Source: Simmondsia chinensis
Taxonomy: Eukaryota > Streptophyta > Magnoliopsida > Caryophyllales > Simmondsiaceae
Direction of reading: 5' to 3'
Assembly: GCA_018398585.1 (NCBI GenBank)
Contig: JAGTTD010000018.1
Span: 7,571,501-7,635,500, forward strand
DNA length: 64,000 bases
In this document: positions 36,601 to 47,333 of the stretch, in pieces
Layout of the letters: each line of letters starts with the position of its first letter
Position numbering within the stretch: the stretch's first letter is position 1
Translations under genes and position numbers: made by a program
Notes under the pieces: model-generated
Databases searched by the model: none
What the model saw: the letters and a program-made list of their open reading frames with translations, nothing else
What the model was told of the DNA's origin: nothing

Positions 36601-39600
36601 AATTCAAACAATTATCGAATTATTTTGATAAGAAAATGCTTATTAGATGATTTGTTGGATAATTATATCACTCAAATTAAAGAATGAAAGAATAGCATGA
36701 ACATGTTGGAATCAATTTTCTTAATCTTATTCATTAGAGTACTTAATTCTCTCGGTTATTGCTTAATAGTGACTTTGTTTTGATAGTTATAATTTAATTG
36801 CTCAATTGATGACATTTTATTAAATATTCTTCTATATTTAATATATAATAATATAAGTGCTCTGTCTAGGCTCCTAGCCTTAGAAATTCTAGGTCTGTCC
36901 GCTCCCCCGTTTCTGCTTCTGCTTCTGCTTCGTGCAACTATGGGCCAGATTAATCGAGTTCTCCTCAGTTTGCCTTTCCTTCTATATATAGTGAATAAAG
37001 GGACATTTAAGTATAAGGTTGTGTTTGGACCATGAAACTGGAGCCTGGAATTGGGGCCAAGAATTCTAATTCTATTGCTTGGCTCACCTGCTAGAATTGG
37101 AATTACAATTCCACTGCCCAATTTCTTGGAATTGGATTTTAACTAAAAATCATACTTTCCAATTCCTAGGGGTGAAGGTAAGGAATTGCAATACCATATT
37201 AACTCCATTGATCTAAAACCTAAAATAACCTTACTTGATTAACCCAAATCCAAGATAACTCAAAATCTAAAGACTTAGACACAACCTATAATTTGACCCG
37301 AACCTCGGAATCACCCAACTCAAATGACTTGAACTTGAAATGACCGAAATCACTTTAGCTCAAAGTCCGAAGTAACCCAACTCAATTGACCCGAAACTTG
37401 AGATGACTCAAATCCAAAAATATGAAACTACTCGACCTGAACACGATGTAAACAAGCTGAGCCGAAGGGAAAATGACTTGACCAAATTGACCCAAATTTA
37501 ATACGATCCATAGCCAAAATGACCACTCCATCTCAAGCTCAACCTAAGATGACTCAAAATTTGAACTGATACAACTTATTTGTCCCAAAACTAAGATGAC
37601 TCGAGCTTGAAATGAATAAACTTAAACGCGATCACAATTAGCTTCAATCCCGAAAAGACCTAACCTGATTAACTAAATATACGAGTTAACTTGAACACCA
37701 AATAATACGACGTGATACTCAACTCAATTTGACACGAAACTCGAATAACTCAAATTCGAAGTGAATCGCTTCGACCATAATAACTTAAACGCAATGTGAA
37801 CCACTCTGACCAAAATCCAACCATAGCTGATTTAAAACTTGAAATACTCCAACTCAATTAACCGAAAACCCTTGATGATTCAAATCATTATGTAATCATA
37901 ATTCCAACTTCCAATTCCTTTCATGAACTTGGAATTTCAGTTCCATCAGAATTCCAATTCCATCAAAATTGGAATTACAATTGCAATTCCATTGTCCAAT
38001 TCCAATTTCATGTGCCAAATAGAGCCTAAATGTTTTCATAAGTTGGGAGAACAGCATGTAGAATCTTGCCATGGACGCTGTGGTCACACGAAATTTGGCA
38101 ACAACGTTCAAAACACTTACTTAATCGAGGGGATCAACTTGCCACATCATCAGGCCCAAACGCCAAAATTGACAACATCCCCAAAAATTTGACTTCTCTC
38201 TACTGTAGATGCTAGAATTAGGGGTGCAATTGAGCCCAGCTAGCTTGCTAGGTCATAAAGCTAAAAAGCTTAGCTTGTTTTGAGTGCGAGCCAAGCCGAA
38301 CCAGCTCATCTTTCTTAATGAGCGAGCTCGAGCTTGGTGAAGTTCAAATGAGCAATATCTCAACACATTTCAAACAAAGTTCGAGTTTAAATGAGCCTAA
38401 ATAAGGTGTGCATAGCTTGGAGCTCATCAAGCTGGGTTAGAGCTCAACCTCGAAGTTTCCAAGCTCGGTGACCTGTGAGCGCTCAAAGCTAAATGTTAAT
38501 GACCTGAACCTCTTAATGATCTCGGGCCCAACACGGCTCAAATACACCCTTCACTAGAATACCTGAAGGAAGCGTTCAAGTCTGGCGCTAGAATGTTCAG
38601 GGCCCTGACCATCATAGCCATGAGGAAGCAGCACAACAAGCCCAGTTTGGCGCAACCATTTTGACTCTCCACTGCTTAAAAACTGATCAAATATCACTTG
38701 TGCCTCATTTGCAAAATCACCAAACTGAGCTTCCCAAATAACCAGCGAATTTGGATTTTCCAATGAATAACCCAATTCAAATCCAAGCACACCAAATTCT
38801 GACAGAGAGCTGCATATATCCAACAGTAAATAGTGCATCAGAGTATGGATACAAATCAAGGTCGCTAACATAACGATTTTTAAGCAAGCCATTACATAAT
38901 GATACTTTATAATGGCCTCCATAATGCGTATATTTTTATTGCACCATCTTTATGATGGTACATAGTTATATGAGTGTTTATTCAAATTTTTGCGAAGGCA
39001 TAAATGAAACTTATGTTCCCTTCAAAAATCCTACGTGGTTGTTGTGACCCATTATGTAGAGTCTGCAACACCATGACCACGGCTGCATACCGAAAACGAT
39101 TCCATGCATCGAAGTAACGCGATTCAGTGATAGTAAGGATTCAACAAAAGTAAGTATACAAACAAGTGATTCTACCGTTATTGCTGGTATACGGGCATTT
39201 GTGCTTCTTAATTAACTGTGACTGTGAGAGCAGGATGCAGGTATGTGTCGAGACATCAGACTTGACTATTTCTAAGATTTTTCTACACTTTTGGTCTAAT
39301 TTGAAATGTTCAAATGACATAAGTGTCATTAGCCAATGCGGGTACCTTATGTTGGAATGAAGTTCAAAATAGAAATGTCCGTGCACCTCCTTGTCCAGAG
39401 TCGAACTCGACAAGTCAAAACAAATTCAACTTTGAGCCAAGACTTAAACAAGTTTCTGAGCCTCTATTTGAACTTGGAATGATAGATTCCAGTACGCTTG
39501 ATATACATCTCGTTAGATTAATCAAGTTAAGCTATTCGAGCTACTAATAGGGTATTATCTTGCATTAGATGGTTGTTACTTAAGAAGCTATTCAAGCTAC

Positions 39601-42600
39601 TAACTGATGTAGTACGAGGATGACATAAAAAATGGGATTCATAGAGATATTTGGAAAGAAGAAATTAAACATATTTGGTTTTTCATATTTTCTAAATATT
39701 AATTTATCTTTTAGAATTTTTAATATTTGGAAGTTTTTATATTTTGAGATTTTAAATATTTTACAAATTATCCATATTCTAGGAAGTTTCTATATTTTTA
39801 ATTTTTTTTAATTTAACTAGTTTCCATATTTTGAGATTTTGGTTAGTTTCCATATCTTAAATTATTTAGTTAATTTCCATAACTTAAATTATTTAGTTTC
39901 CTAATTTCTACTATAGGGATGTCTATATAAGCTTATGTATTTGCTCATAATTGATAAGAAGAAATATAAAATTGAGTTAAATGTCGTCTTTCAAAACTCT
40001 TTCTCCCCCTTTCTAATGATTCTCCCTACTCTTCCCCCTTCCCTCTAAGTCTTTTCTTTCTAATTCTCTCTCTCTCTCTCTCTCTCCCCCCCCCCCCCCC
40101 CCCCCCCCCTTCTCTCCCTCCCTCTAATTCTCTCCTCTTCTCTCTTTCTCTCTCCTCTCCCTTTCCCTTCCCCTTGTCCTACATCACTAACAAGTAGGTG
40201 TATCTATTGAGCTAAGAACAATAAGCTCATAATGAGCCACTAACGAGCTCTTATAAAAGTCTTTAATGAACTATTCACGAAGTTTACAAGCATTCGCTAT
40301 CCGAATTTCTCATTTACTTATCGAGCCTCTAGAACAAACATGAATGGGCCTCAATTGATTTCCAGTACGAGTATGTTGTACTCTTGAGTAGAAGTAACTA
40401 TGTTTTGCTTACATCTTAGTAATGGTGAGCTAATATGCATCAAAGACACCTAAACAGCAGCATGTACAACATTTTACCTGTTGCTAATCGTGCACATATC
40501 GGCATTTTGGTTCATGACAACATGGTCCAGTGGACAGTATTTGTCCTCAGTCTCTTGATCAATAACTATAGCATGCCTATGACTAAAAGTGCCTCTCTCG
40601 ACATCCTGACCAGTCAAGCGTACATGAGTCCCTTCGACTAGCAAAGTTGCAAAGGCTAGCGCTTCTGCAAATCCCCAGTCAATGCCTTCTCCTGTTTCAA
40701 TCATACGGGCGCGTTGCTCATAGACCCTCTTCACCCCTCTGTGTGCTTTAAGATCTGTAGGAAGTGTTGTTATCGACTTTCCCATGTTCTTCAAGATCTC
40801 TAGCTTGACCCTTTAAGAAAAATTTATTATGTGAACGATAAAAGGAGAAAAATGAAAGAATCAATGAGAAAAGTAAGAGTAGGACACAAGGATCTACATG
40901 ATTTTGCCAATTGTGTCTATGTCTATGGAGTTGCATATATTTTTCACCATATTTTGGAGAATGGTACAAAAGGGCGGTTAAAAGTACAATCTACAAGCAC
41001 AAGCTCTGGTGCTCGTTAACGGTCTCGCGCACAAACTCTAGTGTGCAAATTAACTCGGAGAAAAAGGTCAGATACTGGCATGATCCTCTGCTCCATAGAG
41101 ACCTTAGAAAATAAAACTAGCCTCCACACAAATCCAACCAAAAAATTCAAATGATGGAAGGATAATTCAGGAAAAAAAATCATGTATTTAATAAGATAAC
41201 ATGAAAAATCAAGAACCCAAGCAGCCCAGATGGTTGCTTGGAGTTAGTTATATTATCAATTTGCTTCTACTGTACTCAACATTCATAATAGGAGAAATAA
41301 TGACTTATGTATGATACATTACAAATACATGTGTGCTATACATAAAAGTAAAGCAAAGCAACATTCCCAGTGTCCTAAGGGCTCCCGCCTAAGTAGGGTC
41401 TTGAAGGGAGGGGGGGGAGGGATGTACGCAGCCTTTACTCTGAAGAGAGGCTATTTCCGAGAGCCCCCAACTTGAGGGGTGCAACACAAGGTCATCCATC
41501 TTGGTACTACTCTTGCCCAAGCACGCTTAACTTCAGAGTTCTAATGGGATCCAATACTTACGTGGTGGTACCCTCTTAGGTGTGCACTATACATAAAGAA
41601 CCCACATATTAGCCGGTATAATAATAAAAAGTGAATTATTCAAGTCGGATACCTCGGTTACCAAAAACGGGGCCCATTGATCAAACTCGCTTTGGATTTC
41701 TAACATATTGGGACCAGCCCTATAAGAGAAGATATGTAAATTTTGAATTAAGAAAACCAATATGTACCCAGTATTTTGATCTTGAGCAGGCTGATCAGGT
41801 GATTTAAGTCCTGCCCAATTTGCTTCTAGCCAGTCCCTTCTGTGTGGCACATATCCTTTACTTGCCTCAAACTCCTCGTTGAGAATTGTATTCACTTTTT
41901 TGTATATCTCATCAATTTCCTTTTGTGTCACCTTTCCAGATTCAAGAACTTTCTTTTTATAAATCTCAAGAACTGGGGGATGACTGCGAATGACCTGTGC
42001 CAGCCATTCAGTGTGAGCCAAATCCTGCTGATTTCACCTTTTTTTCTTGTAATTTTAGTAATGTCAATGAACGAACTATTCCAAAAGCTTAAGTTGACGG
42101 GTGAAGGCCAAAGTATGGTTCCATACTCTAACATGTCTCCTCACTTGAATGCTCATTGACCTTAAAGTGTGGATAATGGATAGGTTCACCTCATAATTAT
42201 ATTAATATTAAAAGGGAAGGTTTTGGGGATGCAAATTAGCAACCTCTCGGTCAACAAGGTTCTAATATCATGTCAAGGAACCAATTATCCTAAAAGCTTA
42301 ATTTGGTAAGTGAAGGCCTGGTAATGATTTTATACTCTAACAAGCAAATATGATGCAGCCTGCAGAGAATGGGAAGACCAAGAGATGATTCAATTTATGG
42401 AATTTTTCTTTAGGTTTTTATCTATGTTTTTCCTAATGTTGTGTATAAAAAAGATGAATAGAAGAAACATTTGAAAACTTAGAGAACACTGGAAAAAGGA
42501 TCCTCTCAGTAACAAAGGCAAACATCAGAAACAAGTGAATGTGTTTTCTAGTTTTTAGTTCGAAGGGAAGAAAATTGAAAAACTAGGTCCTCCTAGAAAT

Positions 42601-44264
42601 TTTGGAAAATTGATCCTTTTGGACGCATTTTCTAGGAAAACACAGGGATTTAGAAAATTTTATTGAAAAACTAGCGAACTCTTTTCACAAAGTAAACATG
42701 CTTAAAGTCTTACCTTACTCATAATGGGTTGAGTGAAAGATGGTTCATCCAACTCATTGTGCCCAAAGCGGCGGTAGCAGTGTATGTCAATCACCACATT
42801 TGAATGAAAAGTCTGGCGCCAATCTGCTGCAAGCTCACACACATGAACCACAGCCTCCAAATCATCCCCATTAACATGGAAAATGGGCGCGTCCAACGCT
42901 TTGGCGACATCAGTACAATACTCTGAAGATCTTCCTGATCGTGGATCAGTTGTAAAGGCAACTTGGTTGTCAACCACAATGTGTATCGTTCCACCAGTAG
43001 TGTAACTAGGAAGTGCACTGAGATGGAGGGTCTCATAGACCACACCTTGTCCAGCAAAGCTGCCATCACCATGAATCAGAATTGCCATGTTCTTGATCCT
43101 ATTTGTATCGTGCGAGTAATACTGCTTAGCTCGTGTTTTTCCAACCACAACTGGATCAACAGCTTCTAGGTGACTTGGGTTTGCAACCAAAGATAGATGA
43201 ATCTGCTTACCGTGCCTAGTAGGCCGGTCACAAGAAGTTCCCAAATGGTACTTGACATCACCGGTTCCAACATAGAGTCCATCTTCATCTACTGGTTTTA
43301 TTCCACCACTAAACTCACTGAAAATCTGATGAAGTGGCTTCCGTAGGACATTACCCAACACATTTAACCTCCCTCTATGAGACATCCCCATAACTATACC
43401 CTCGACTCCAAGATCAGCAGACAGATCAATCATCTCCTTCACACAGGGAATCAGTGCTTCACACCCTTCAAGACCAAACTGCTTTACGGTGGCCCATTTG
43501 GTTGCCAAGAAACTCTCAAACTGTGTGCTCCATATAAGCCTGTCGAGCATCACTTGAACGCGTTCCTTATCATATTCCATTGGTGTAGGGGTCTCAATCT
43601 GTTCCCTTAGCCAGTTACACTTCTCTCTATCAGAAATATGCATAAACTCATACCCAATGCTCCCACAATAAGTTTCTTCAAGACGGGTAAGAACATGCCT
43701 CAACGTTTGGACTGGTCTATTCTCGGATGAGAACCCAGGCATCTTCCAAACACCAATGAAGAACTCCCTATCAAGATCAGCCTCAGAAAACCCATAAAAT
43801 TCCAAGCTCAAATCCTCAGGAACCCGCCTTTTCTCCAAGCCCAACGGATCTAGTTTCGCCTTCAAATGCCCATTCACTTGATAAGCCCTCACAAGCAACA
43901 ATAATTTCATGCTGTCCTGGATGGTTTGCCCAGAGATTGCAGACATGGTGCCCGCTTGCACAGTGAAATTCCGAAAGAAATTGTCCCATGATTCATCAAC
44001 ACTATTCGGGTCTGCCTCCCATGCCCTCTGGAGCTCCTCCAAGTAAACACTGCTAGTCCCATCCAAGAAACTGTCAGCTAGCCTAGATAAGGGCACAGGG
44101 CGCGGAACTGGGGCAGATTGCGCCTTAGGTAGGAAAATACTTGAGTGAAAACGCCTAGCTCTTGAGGGAAAATTGCAGTTCCTTGTGACATAAGAAGATG
44201 CCACAGATAGAGTTCTCCTAATAGCAAGCTTGGCAGCAATAGAGCCAGCTCTCATCCAAGCCAT
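27674..44264 (-). CDS. OGDH: 2-oxoglutarate dehydrogenase E1 component, mitochondrial, copy B (complete, diverged)
   Basis: Eight coding exons with GT-AG borders: 44264-42714, 41994-41768, 40810-40478, 38809-38563, 36297-36187, 34565-34362, 33256-33133 and 27912-27674 (stop TAG). They sum to 3036 nt, an unbroken 1011-residue frame, near the usual plant E1o length. The start MAWMRAG is preferred over an in-frame ATG 13 codons upstream (44303) because it aligns with copy A, and an AG lies just before it. H296 of HRGRLN, GDG at 399, and ERGTFSHRH in exon 3 are kept. The ThDP motif ends D432-N433 instead of NN. Relative to copy A, exon 5 lacks six codons and exon 6 lacks four. Several residues shared by A and other E1o differ (for example [10 protein letters not shown] became [10 protein letters not shown]). 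Introns are large and transposon-filled. It is probably expressed or recently so, since the frame is intact; catalytic competence is uncertain. Confidence 0.94.
28590..28795. repeat. Two-unit tandem repeat in intron 7
   Basis: Two units of about 92 bp, spaced about 114 bp apart, share AAATTGTTTACCT, TTCATTTGAATAGTCCA and CATAAAGATT blocks with scattered differences. Confidence 0.7.
28840..28979 (+). repeat. 5' LTR of E6
   Basis: 140 bp, TG...CA ends, with a TTCTATAAATATACGA TATA-like region. It is flanked on the left by CTGAT and on the right by the initiator-Met-type primer-binding site. Confidence 0.9.
29500..32720 (+). pseudogene. E6 protease-integrase-RT-RNase H remains
   Basis: Protease-like [11 protein letters not shown] is near 29640. 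GAG-pre-integrase SLWHR ends in a TGA at 30090. Integrase at 30117-30551 has an altered zinc-binding end, a core stretch FDIVHSNVW and RDNGTEY, then a TAA. Its continuation is at 30594-31301, followed by a Pro-rich linker. RT at 31332-32210 has [22 protein letters not shown] and [10 protein letters not shown]. RNase H runs about 32290-32700 in shifting frames, ending [10 protein letters not shown]. Point stops at 30090 and 30549 and frameshifts near 32210-32520 break the polyprotein. Confidence 0.88.
32776..32915 (+). repeat. 3' LTR of E6
   Basis: 140 bp, equal in length to the left LTR and without indels. It follows a G-rich polypurine tract and is flanked by CTGAT. Confidence 0.9.
33899..34322. 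mobile_element. MITE-like element in intron 6 of copy B
   Basis: About 420 bp with imperfect inverted ends (CCTATTTGGTATCGTTTT on the left, the inverse of GGTCTCTTTGGTGTTGTTT on the right). The interior contains GTTTTTAG / CAAAAAC repeats. Related but degraded sequence occurs in intron 4 of copy A around 2020-2245. No ORF. Confidence 0.5.
35025..35681. mobile_element. hAT MITE, CTCGA-palindrome family, copy 2 (intron 5 of copy B)
   Basis: 657 bp with termini TAGGGGTGTAATCGAG and GTTTACACCCCTA. Flanks are TACACATC (35017-35024) and TAGACATC (35682-35689), a 7/8 target duplication. Its AT-rich core matches the copy at 19799-20533 closely, including a CAAATTAGCTCCTT block and a GGAATTCAATCT block. 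Because the ends are CTCGA-rich and complementary, it could fold into a hairpin in the unspliced transcript. Confidence 0.88.
37016..38034. mobile_element. About 1-kb repeat in intron 4 of copy B (GGAATTG-ended)
   Basis: Outer ends AGGTTGTGTTTGGACCATG and the inverse TAGGCTCTATTTGGCACATG form an imperfect terminal inverted repeat. Both are followed by many GGAATTG/CAATTCC words. The centre is a degenerate short tandem array built on GACCCAAYTYGAAATGA-like words. The same element occupies intron 4 of copy A (about 1022-2000), so it probably predates the gene duplication. No coding capacity. Confidence 0.68.
38219..38552. mobile_element. hAT MITE beside the exon 4 splice donor of copy B
   Basis: 334 bp, left terminus TAGGGGTGCAATTGAG, right terminus ACACCCTTC. 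Flanks are GCTAGAAT (38211-38218) and ACTAGAAT (38553-38560), a 7/8 target duplication. The right duplication ends directly before the intron's GT (38562-38561). The element therefore lies ten bases into intron 4 and the donor context GTATTCTAG is supplied by the duplicated site. The interior is rich in GAGCTCGAGCTTG words. Confidence 0.82.
40067..40110. repeat. (CT)n-(C)n simple repeat in intron 3 of copy B
   Basis: A CT dinucleotide run followed by an uninterrupted run of more than 20 C, then more CT-rich sequence to about 40180. The gene is on the other strand, so the transcript carries G and GA runs. Confidence 0.85.
41347..41579 (-). mobile_element. SINE with a 5S-rRNA-like head and Au-like body (intron 2 of copy B)
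   Basis: Minus strand. It starts near 41579 with a segment matching plant 5S rRNA nearly end to end: GGATCCCATTAGAACTCTG, then AAGTTAAGCGTGCTTGGGC (internal promoter A-box region), then GAGTAGTACCAAGATG with GATGACC (C-box region), closing with GTGTTGCACCCCT. Directly downstream is a body of the plant Au-SINE type (CTCTCTTCAGAGTAAAGGCT, GGCTGCGTACATCC, GGCGGGAGCCCTT). Target duplications of about 16 bp flank it: GTGTGCTATACATAAA (41331-41346) and GTGTGCACTATACATAAA (41580-41597), differing by a two-base indel. It has the same sense as OGDH. Confidence 0.85.
42078..42345 (-). mobile_element. tRNA-like SINE candidate, copy 1 (intron 1 of copy B)
   Basis: The minus strand has GGATAATTGGTTCCTTGACA, A-box-like, followed about 40 bases on by a B-box-like stretch in a TTGCATCCCC context. 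The family has relatives at 44420-44655 and 46985-47205. It carries a short terminal duplication of the CAAAAGCTTAA region. A tRNA-derived SINE is likely but the ends are not fixed. Confidence 0.5.
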
Positions 44265-44419
44265 TTCTATCAATGTCGAACTGTTTGCACTCAGTTTCAC
44301 CAAAAAATCATGATCACAAGCACCGAGATCTTAAGCCTATTTGAGCACAAAGATCATCAATTTATTCTAGCATGCATCAAAAAATCAAATATTTCAAATG
44401 TTTAAGATGTGAAGAGGAG

Positions 44420-44655
44420 GACTGAGAATAGCTTTATACTCCAATATACCCTCCCACATGAATGTCCATTGAGCTTGAAATGTGAATAAGATGCAGACCA
44501 ATTTATATCTTTTGTTGGAATTATATTAATACCAAAGTGTGGATTATCGGGATTCAAACTTGAGACCTTTTGGACAAAAAACCTCTGATATAATGTCAAA
44601 GAATCAACTATCCCAAAAATAAGCAATTTGGTAAAGGCCCAGTTCATACTTTATT
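44420..44655 (-). mobile_element. tRNA-like SINE candidate, copy 2 (upstream of copy B)
   Basis: Minus strand: GGGATAGTTGATTCTTTGAC (A-box-like), then GGTCTCAAGTTTGAATCCCG (B-box-like, the clearest of the three copies). It lies 150-390 bases upstream of the copy B start codon. Confidence 0.52.
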
Positions 44656-45224
44656 GAATATGTACATGATAATTCCACGGAATCTGGAACCAAACTTCAA
44701 CTGCAAACTTAAAAGGCTATTGGACGAGTAACTTAGCATCTTTACTTTCAATTTAGTGACAGAGAAACAGCAAATTATTAGAGAATCTTGGGCCTAAGTC
44801 TAATAAAACCAGTTTGCTTGGAAAGGGATGTTCTTACCATACAAGTTGGAACATACCAACAATCCCATCCAACATGGGATTTCAACAAACCTTTGTGTTA
44901 GGACTACTCTAACAACTGGGCCCTAAGTCGGGTTAACAAGCACATACAAAGGAATAGGGAAGAAAATGGAGACACAGAATTTAGTTGTTCGATTATAGCG
45001 TACATCCACAGAGGGAGCACAAAAATATTAACTTCTACAATGGTGGCATGTCAGAGAATGTTGGATGTCACCCCTACTAGAAACTCAGCGTAACAGGGGA
45101 GAGATATCCTTATCATGTAAGCTAGACAATATAAGCACTCTCATTCAAGGAAGAATTTCAACATAAAATTCGAATAACTATTTCGGAAATTTAAGAATAC
45201 TCAATACCTCTCATATATAATTTT
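44656..45224. other. Repeat debris upstream of copy B, no gene seen
   Basis: The segment contains words common in plant LTR elements (for example near 44970-45010) but no LTR pair, ORF or promoter element was recognised. The copy A leader exon has no visible counterpart here. Confidence 0.45.
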
Positions 45225-45760
45225 GGGTTATTTACATTTCAGTACCTTGATATTTTTAGAAATAATAAAAAGAACCCTGCCCCTTTTGAATTATTAAAAA
45301 GGCCCTTAAGATTTTGTCGTATTAATAAAAAGGCCCCTCTCCAGCGTGATGACGTCCTTTTCCATCGATAAAGCTAACGTCGCAACTGTTTTTTTATGAA
45401 TATAATAGTAAAACGATAAAGTACCCTTCAATGCTCGTATTCTTTCTTTATAAGCATAAATTTGATATGTGGTATTATGTAAAAACTATTTGTTTTCACT
45501 TCATTTGTTTAAACGTATGATTATTGATAGTATTTTTATCATCTTAATGTAGCATTAATAAAAAAGAAGTCGTCACTTCAACTTCGTTGACAAAAAGTGG
45601 CGTTATCACTCCGGAGAGTGGACTTTTTATTAATACGACAAAAAATTAGGGGCCTTTTTATTAATATGACAAAAACTTAGGAGATTTTTTATTAATTCAA
45701 AAAGTCATGGTCCTTTTTATTATTTCAAAAAAGGTTGGGGTACTAAAATGTAAATAAACC
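45225..45760. mobile_element. MITE family 2, second copy
   Basis: Starts GGGTTATTTACATTTCAGTA and ends with its near inverse (GGGGTACTAAAATGTAAATA). It has the same inner inverted blocks (AAAAAGGCCC, TTGTCGTATTAATAAAA) as the copy at 12674-13195. No ORF. Confidence 0.72.
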
Positions 45761-46171
45761 TATAATTTTGGATGCTCACTTGATCAACCACTATTCTTTA
45801 TGTTTATCTCAACAGTTGAGATACAGCGGAAATAATCCCACTAATGAGAGGATTTTCTCCCTTAAAAGTTGGAAGTAATGATCGAGAGGAATATTGGTTA
45901 AGTAAATCATCCTCTCAACCAATAAAGATAATCTTTCTCATCATTGACTGTAAGAAACTCTCTCTTTTATTCAAACTCTCTACCATCCATCTCTGACTCT
46001 TGATTTTAGTGAAGTGGAAACCTAGAGGATTCTGGTAGCTCTTTCAGTTGATACTACAACTCTTAAGACGATCTACTAAGATCGGAAGGCAAGTCTAGAT
46101 CCAATATCGCAATTAAAGTATTTCATAAACTTTGTATTTATCAATTACCTATACTTTTCTTTATATAAAAT

Positions 46172-46972
46172 TGTTGGAAAAATAACACATTCAAGCACAA
46201 TGGAAGCGAATAATTAATAAAAAAGAAACAAAAAGGCAACACACCAAATTTATGTGGAAATCCTCTCTCAACTAAAGGGAAAACCATGGAACCAAACGGG
46301 TGCCTCATCCACTATGAAATTTAAGTATTACAATTTCTAATCATAACCCTAAACCCGTATTACAACATCATCATCCTCAAATGTGACTATTGCACGATAA
46401 GTTACCAACCTTCCCACATTGTAACTTTGAACGGCAAGCCACCAGCCCTCGTACAACGTAGCTTCGAACGGAAAACCACAAACGGCAAGCCAGCGCTCGT
46501 ACAACGTAGCTTTGGATAGAGGAAGCTACAAAAACTCTCTCAACACTCCAACAAGGCACTCGAGCATGACTCCCTTCATGCTTGGGTGAACCCCACTCAA
46601 TATCAAACACAAAAACACGCAAACACAACTCTTACAATCATATTTTTTCTCTCTCCCCCTACCTGAGTGCCCCTAAGCTGCCCTTTACAAAACCCAACTT
46701 CTCCCTACATTTTTCTTTCCTTTTTCTCACTCTTCTCCCAACACTACATATCTAAAACAATAACTCACCCAAATTCAAAAATCAAATTCAAACACTTCTA
46801 GTAAAAAGTCAATCCTTTTTTCTCCCTCTCTTTTTCAATTTCGTTTTGAATATAACCTCCTTTTCATTTTTTTGTTTTACTGATTTTTCTTTTTCCGTTT
46901 TCTTTTTCTCTTTTTATTTTCTCTTTTTTATTTTTGCATATATTAATTTTTAGGTAAAAAATATCTCCAACA
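46172..46972. mobile_element. Possible solo LTR
   Basis: The 801-bp segment starts TGTTGGA and ends TCCAACA, the perfect short inverted repeat typical of LTRs. Its interior resembles retrotransposon LTR sequence (ATGTGGAAATCCTCTCTCAA region). The 5-bp flanks AAAAT and AATAA match only partly, so this is tentative. Confidence 0.4.
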
Positions 46973-46984
46973 AATAATAGAGAA

Positions 46985-47205
46985 CAAATAGTATATACTC
47001 TAACATGCCCTCTCACGCAAATACTCGTTAGAGTTGAAGCGTGGATAATGTACAGACACATCTCATACTTTGTGATTAAATTATATTAGTTCTGAAAATG
47101 ATGACTGTTGAGATTCAAATTCGTTAACTCTTGATCAACAGATATTATATCAAGGAACTAATTATCCAAAAGCTTAAGCCGATGGTAAATGTCCGGGAAA
47201 CAGTT
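46985..47205 (-). mobile_element. tRNA-like SINE candidate, copy 3
   Basis: Minus strand: GGATAATTAGTTCCTTGATA, then a weaker AACGAATTTGAATCTCAAC B-box-like region. It is shorter than the other copies and directly adjoins a possible solo LTR. Confidence 0.45.
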
Positions 47206-47330
47206 CTATAAACACAGTAAAGGCAGAGCAGATCGATCAAAGAAGGGGAAGAAATATACATGAATTTTGGCATGAAAGTAATCAATTTTACTACAAATTT
47301 GGCATGGTTTAAAGAATAGAGTGTAGTGCT

Positions 47331-47333
<3 letters not shown>

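Noticed and set aside
41347..41579. A functional 5S rRNA gene
   Set aside because: Flanking duplications, an attached SINE body and many substitutions show a retroposed derivative, not a 5S gene in a tandem array.
41587..41767. In-frame continuation of copy B exon 2 into intron 2
   Set aside because: Open by chance. The donor at 41768/41767 gives an exon of exactly the length of copy A exon 2, and the read-through residues do not resemble E1o.
44265..44303. Upstream in-frame ATG extending copy B by 13 residues
   Set aside because: The extension has no counterpart in copy A and is separated from MAWMRAG by a plausible AG acceptor. The downstream ATG aligns with copy A.
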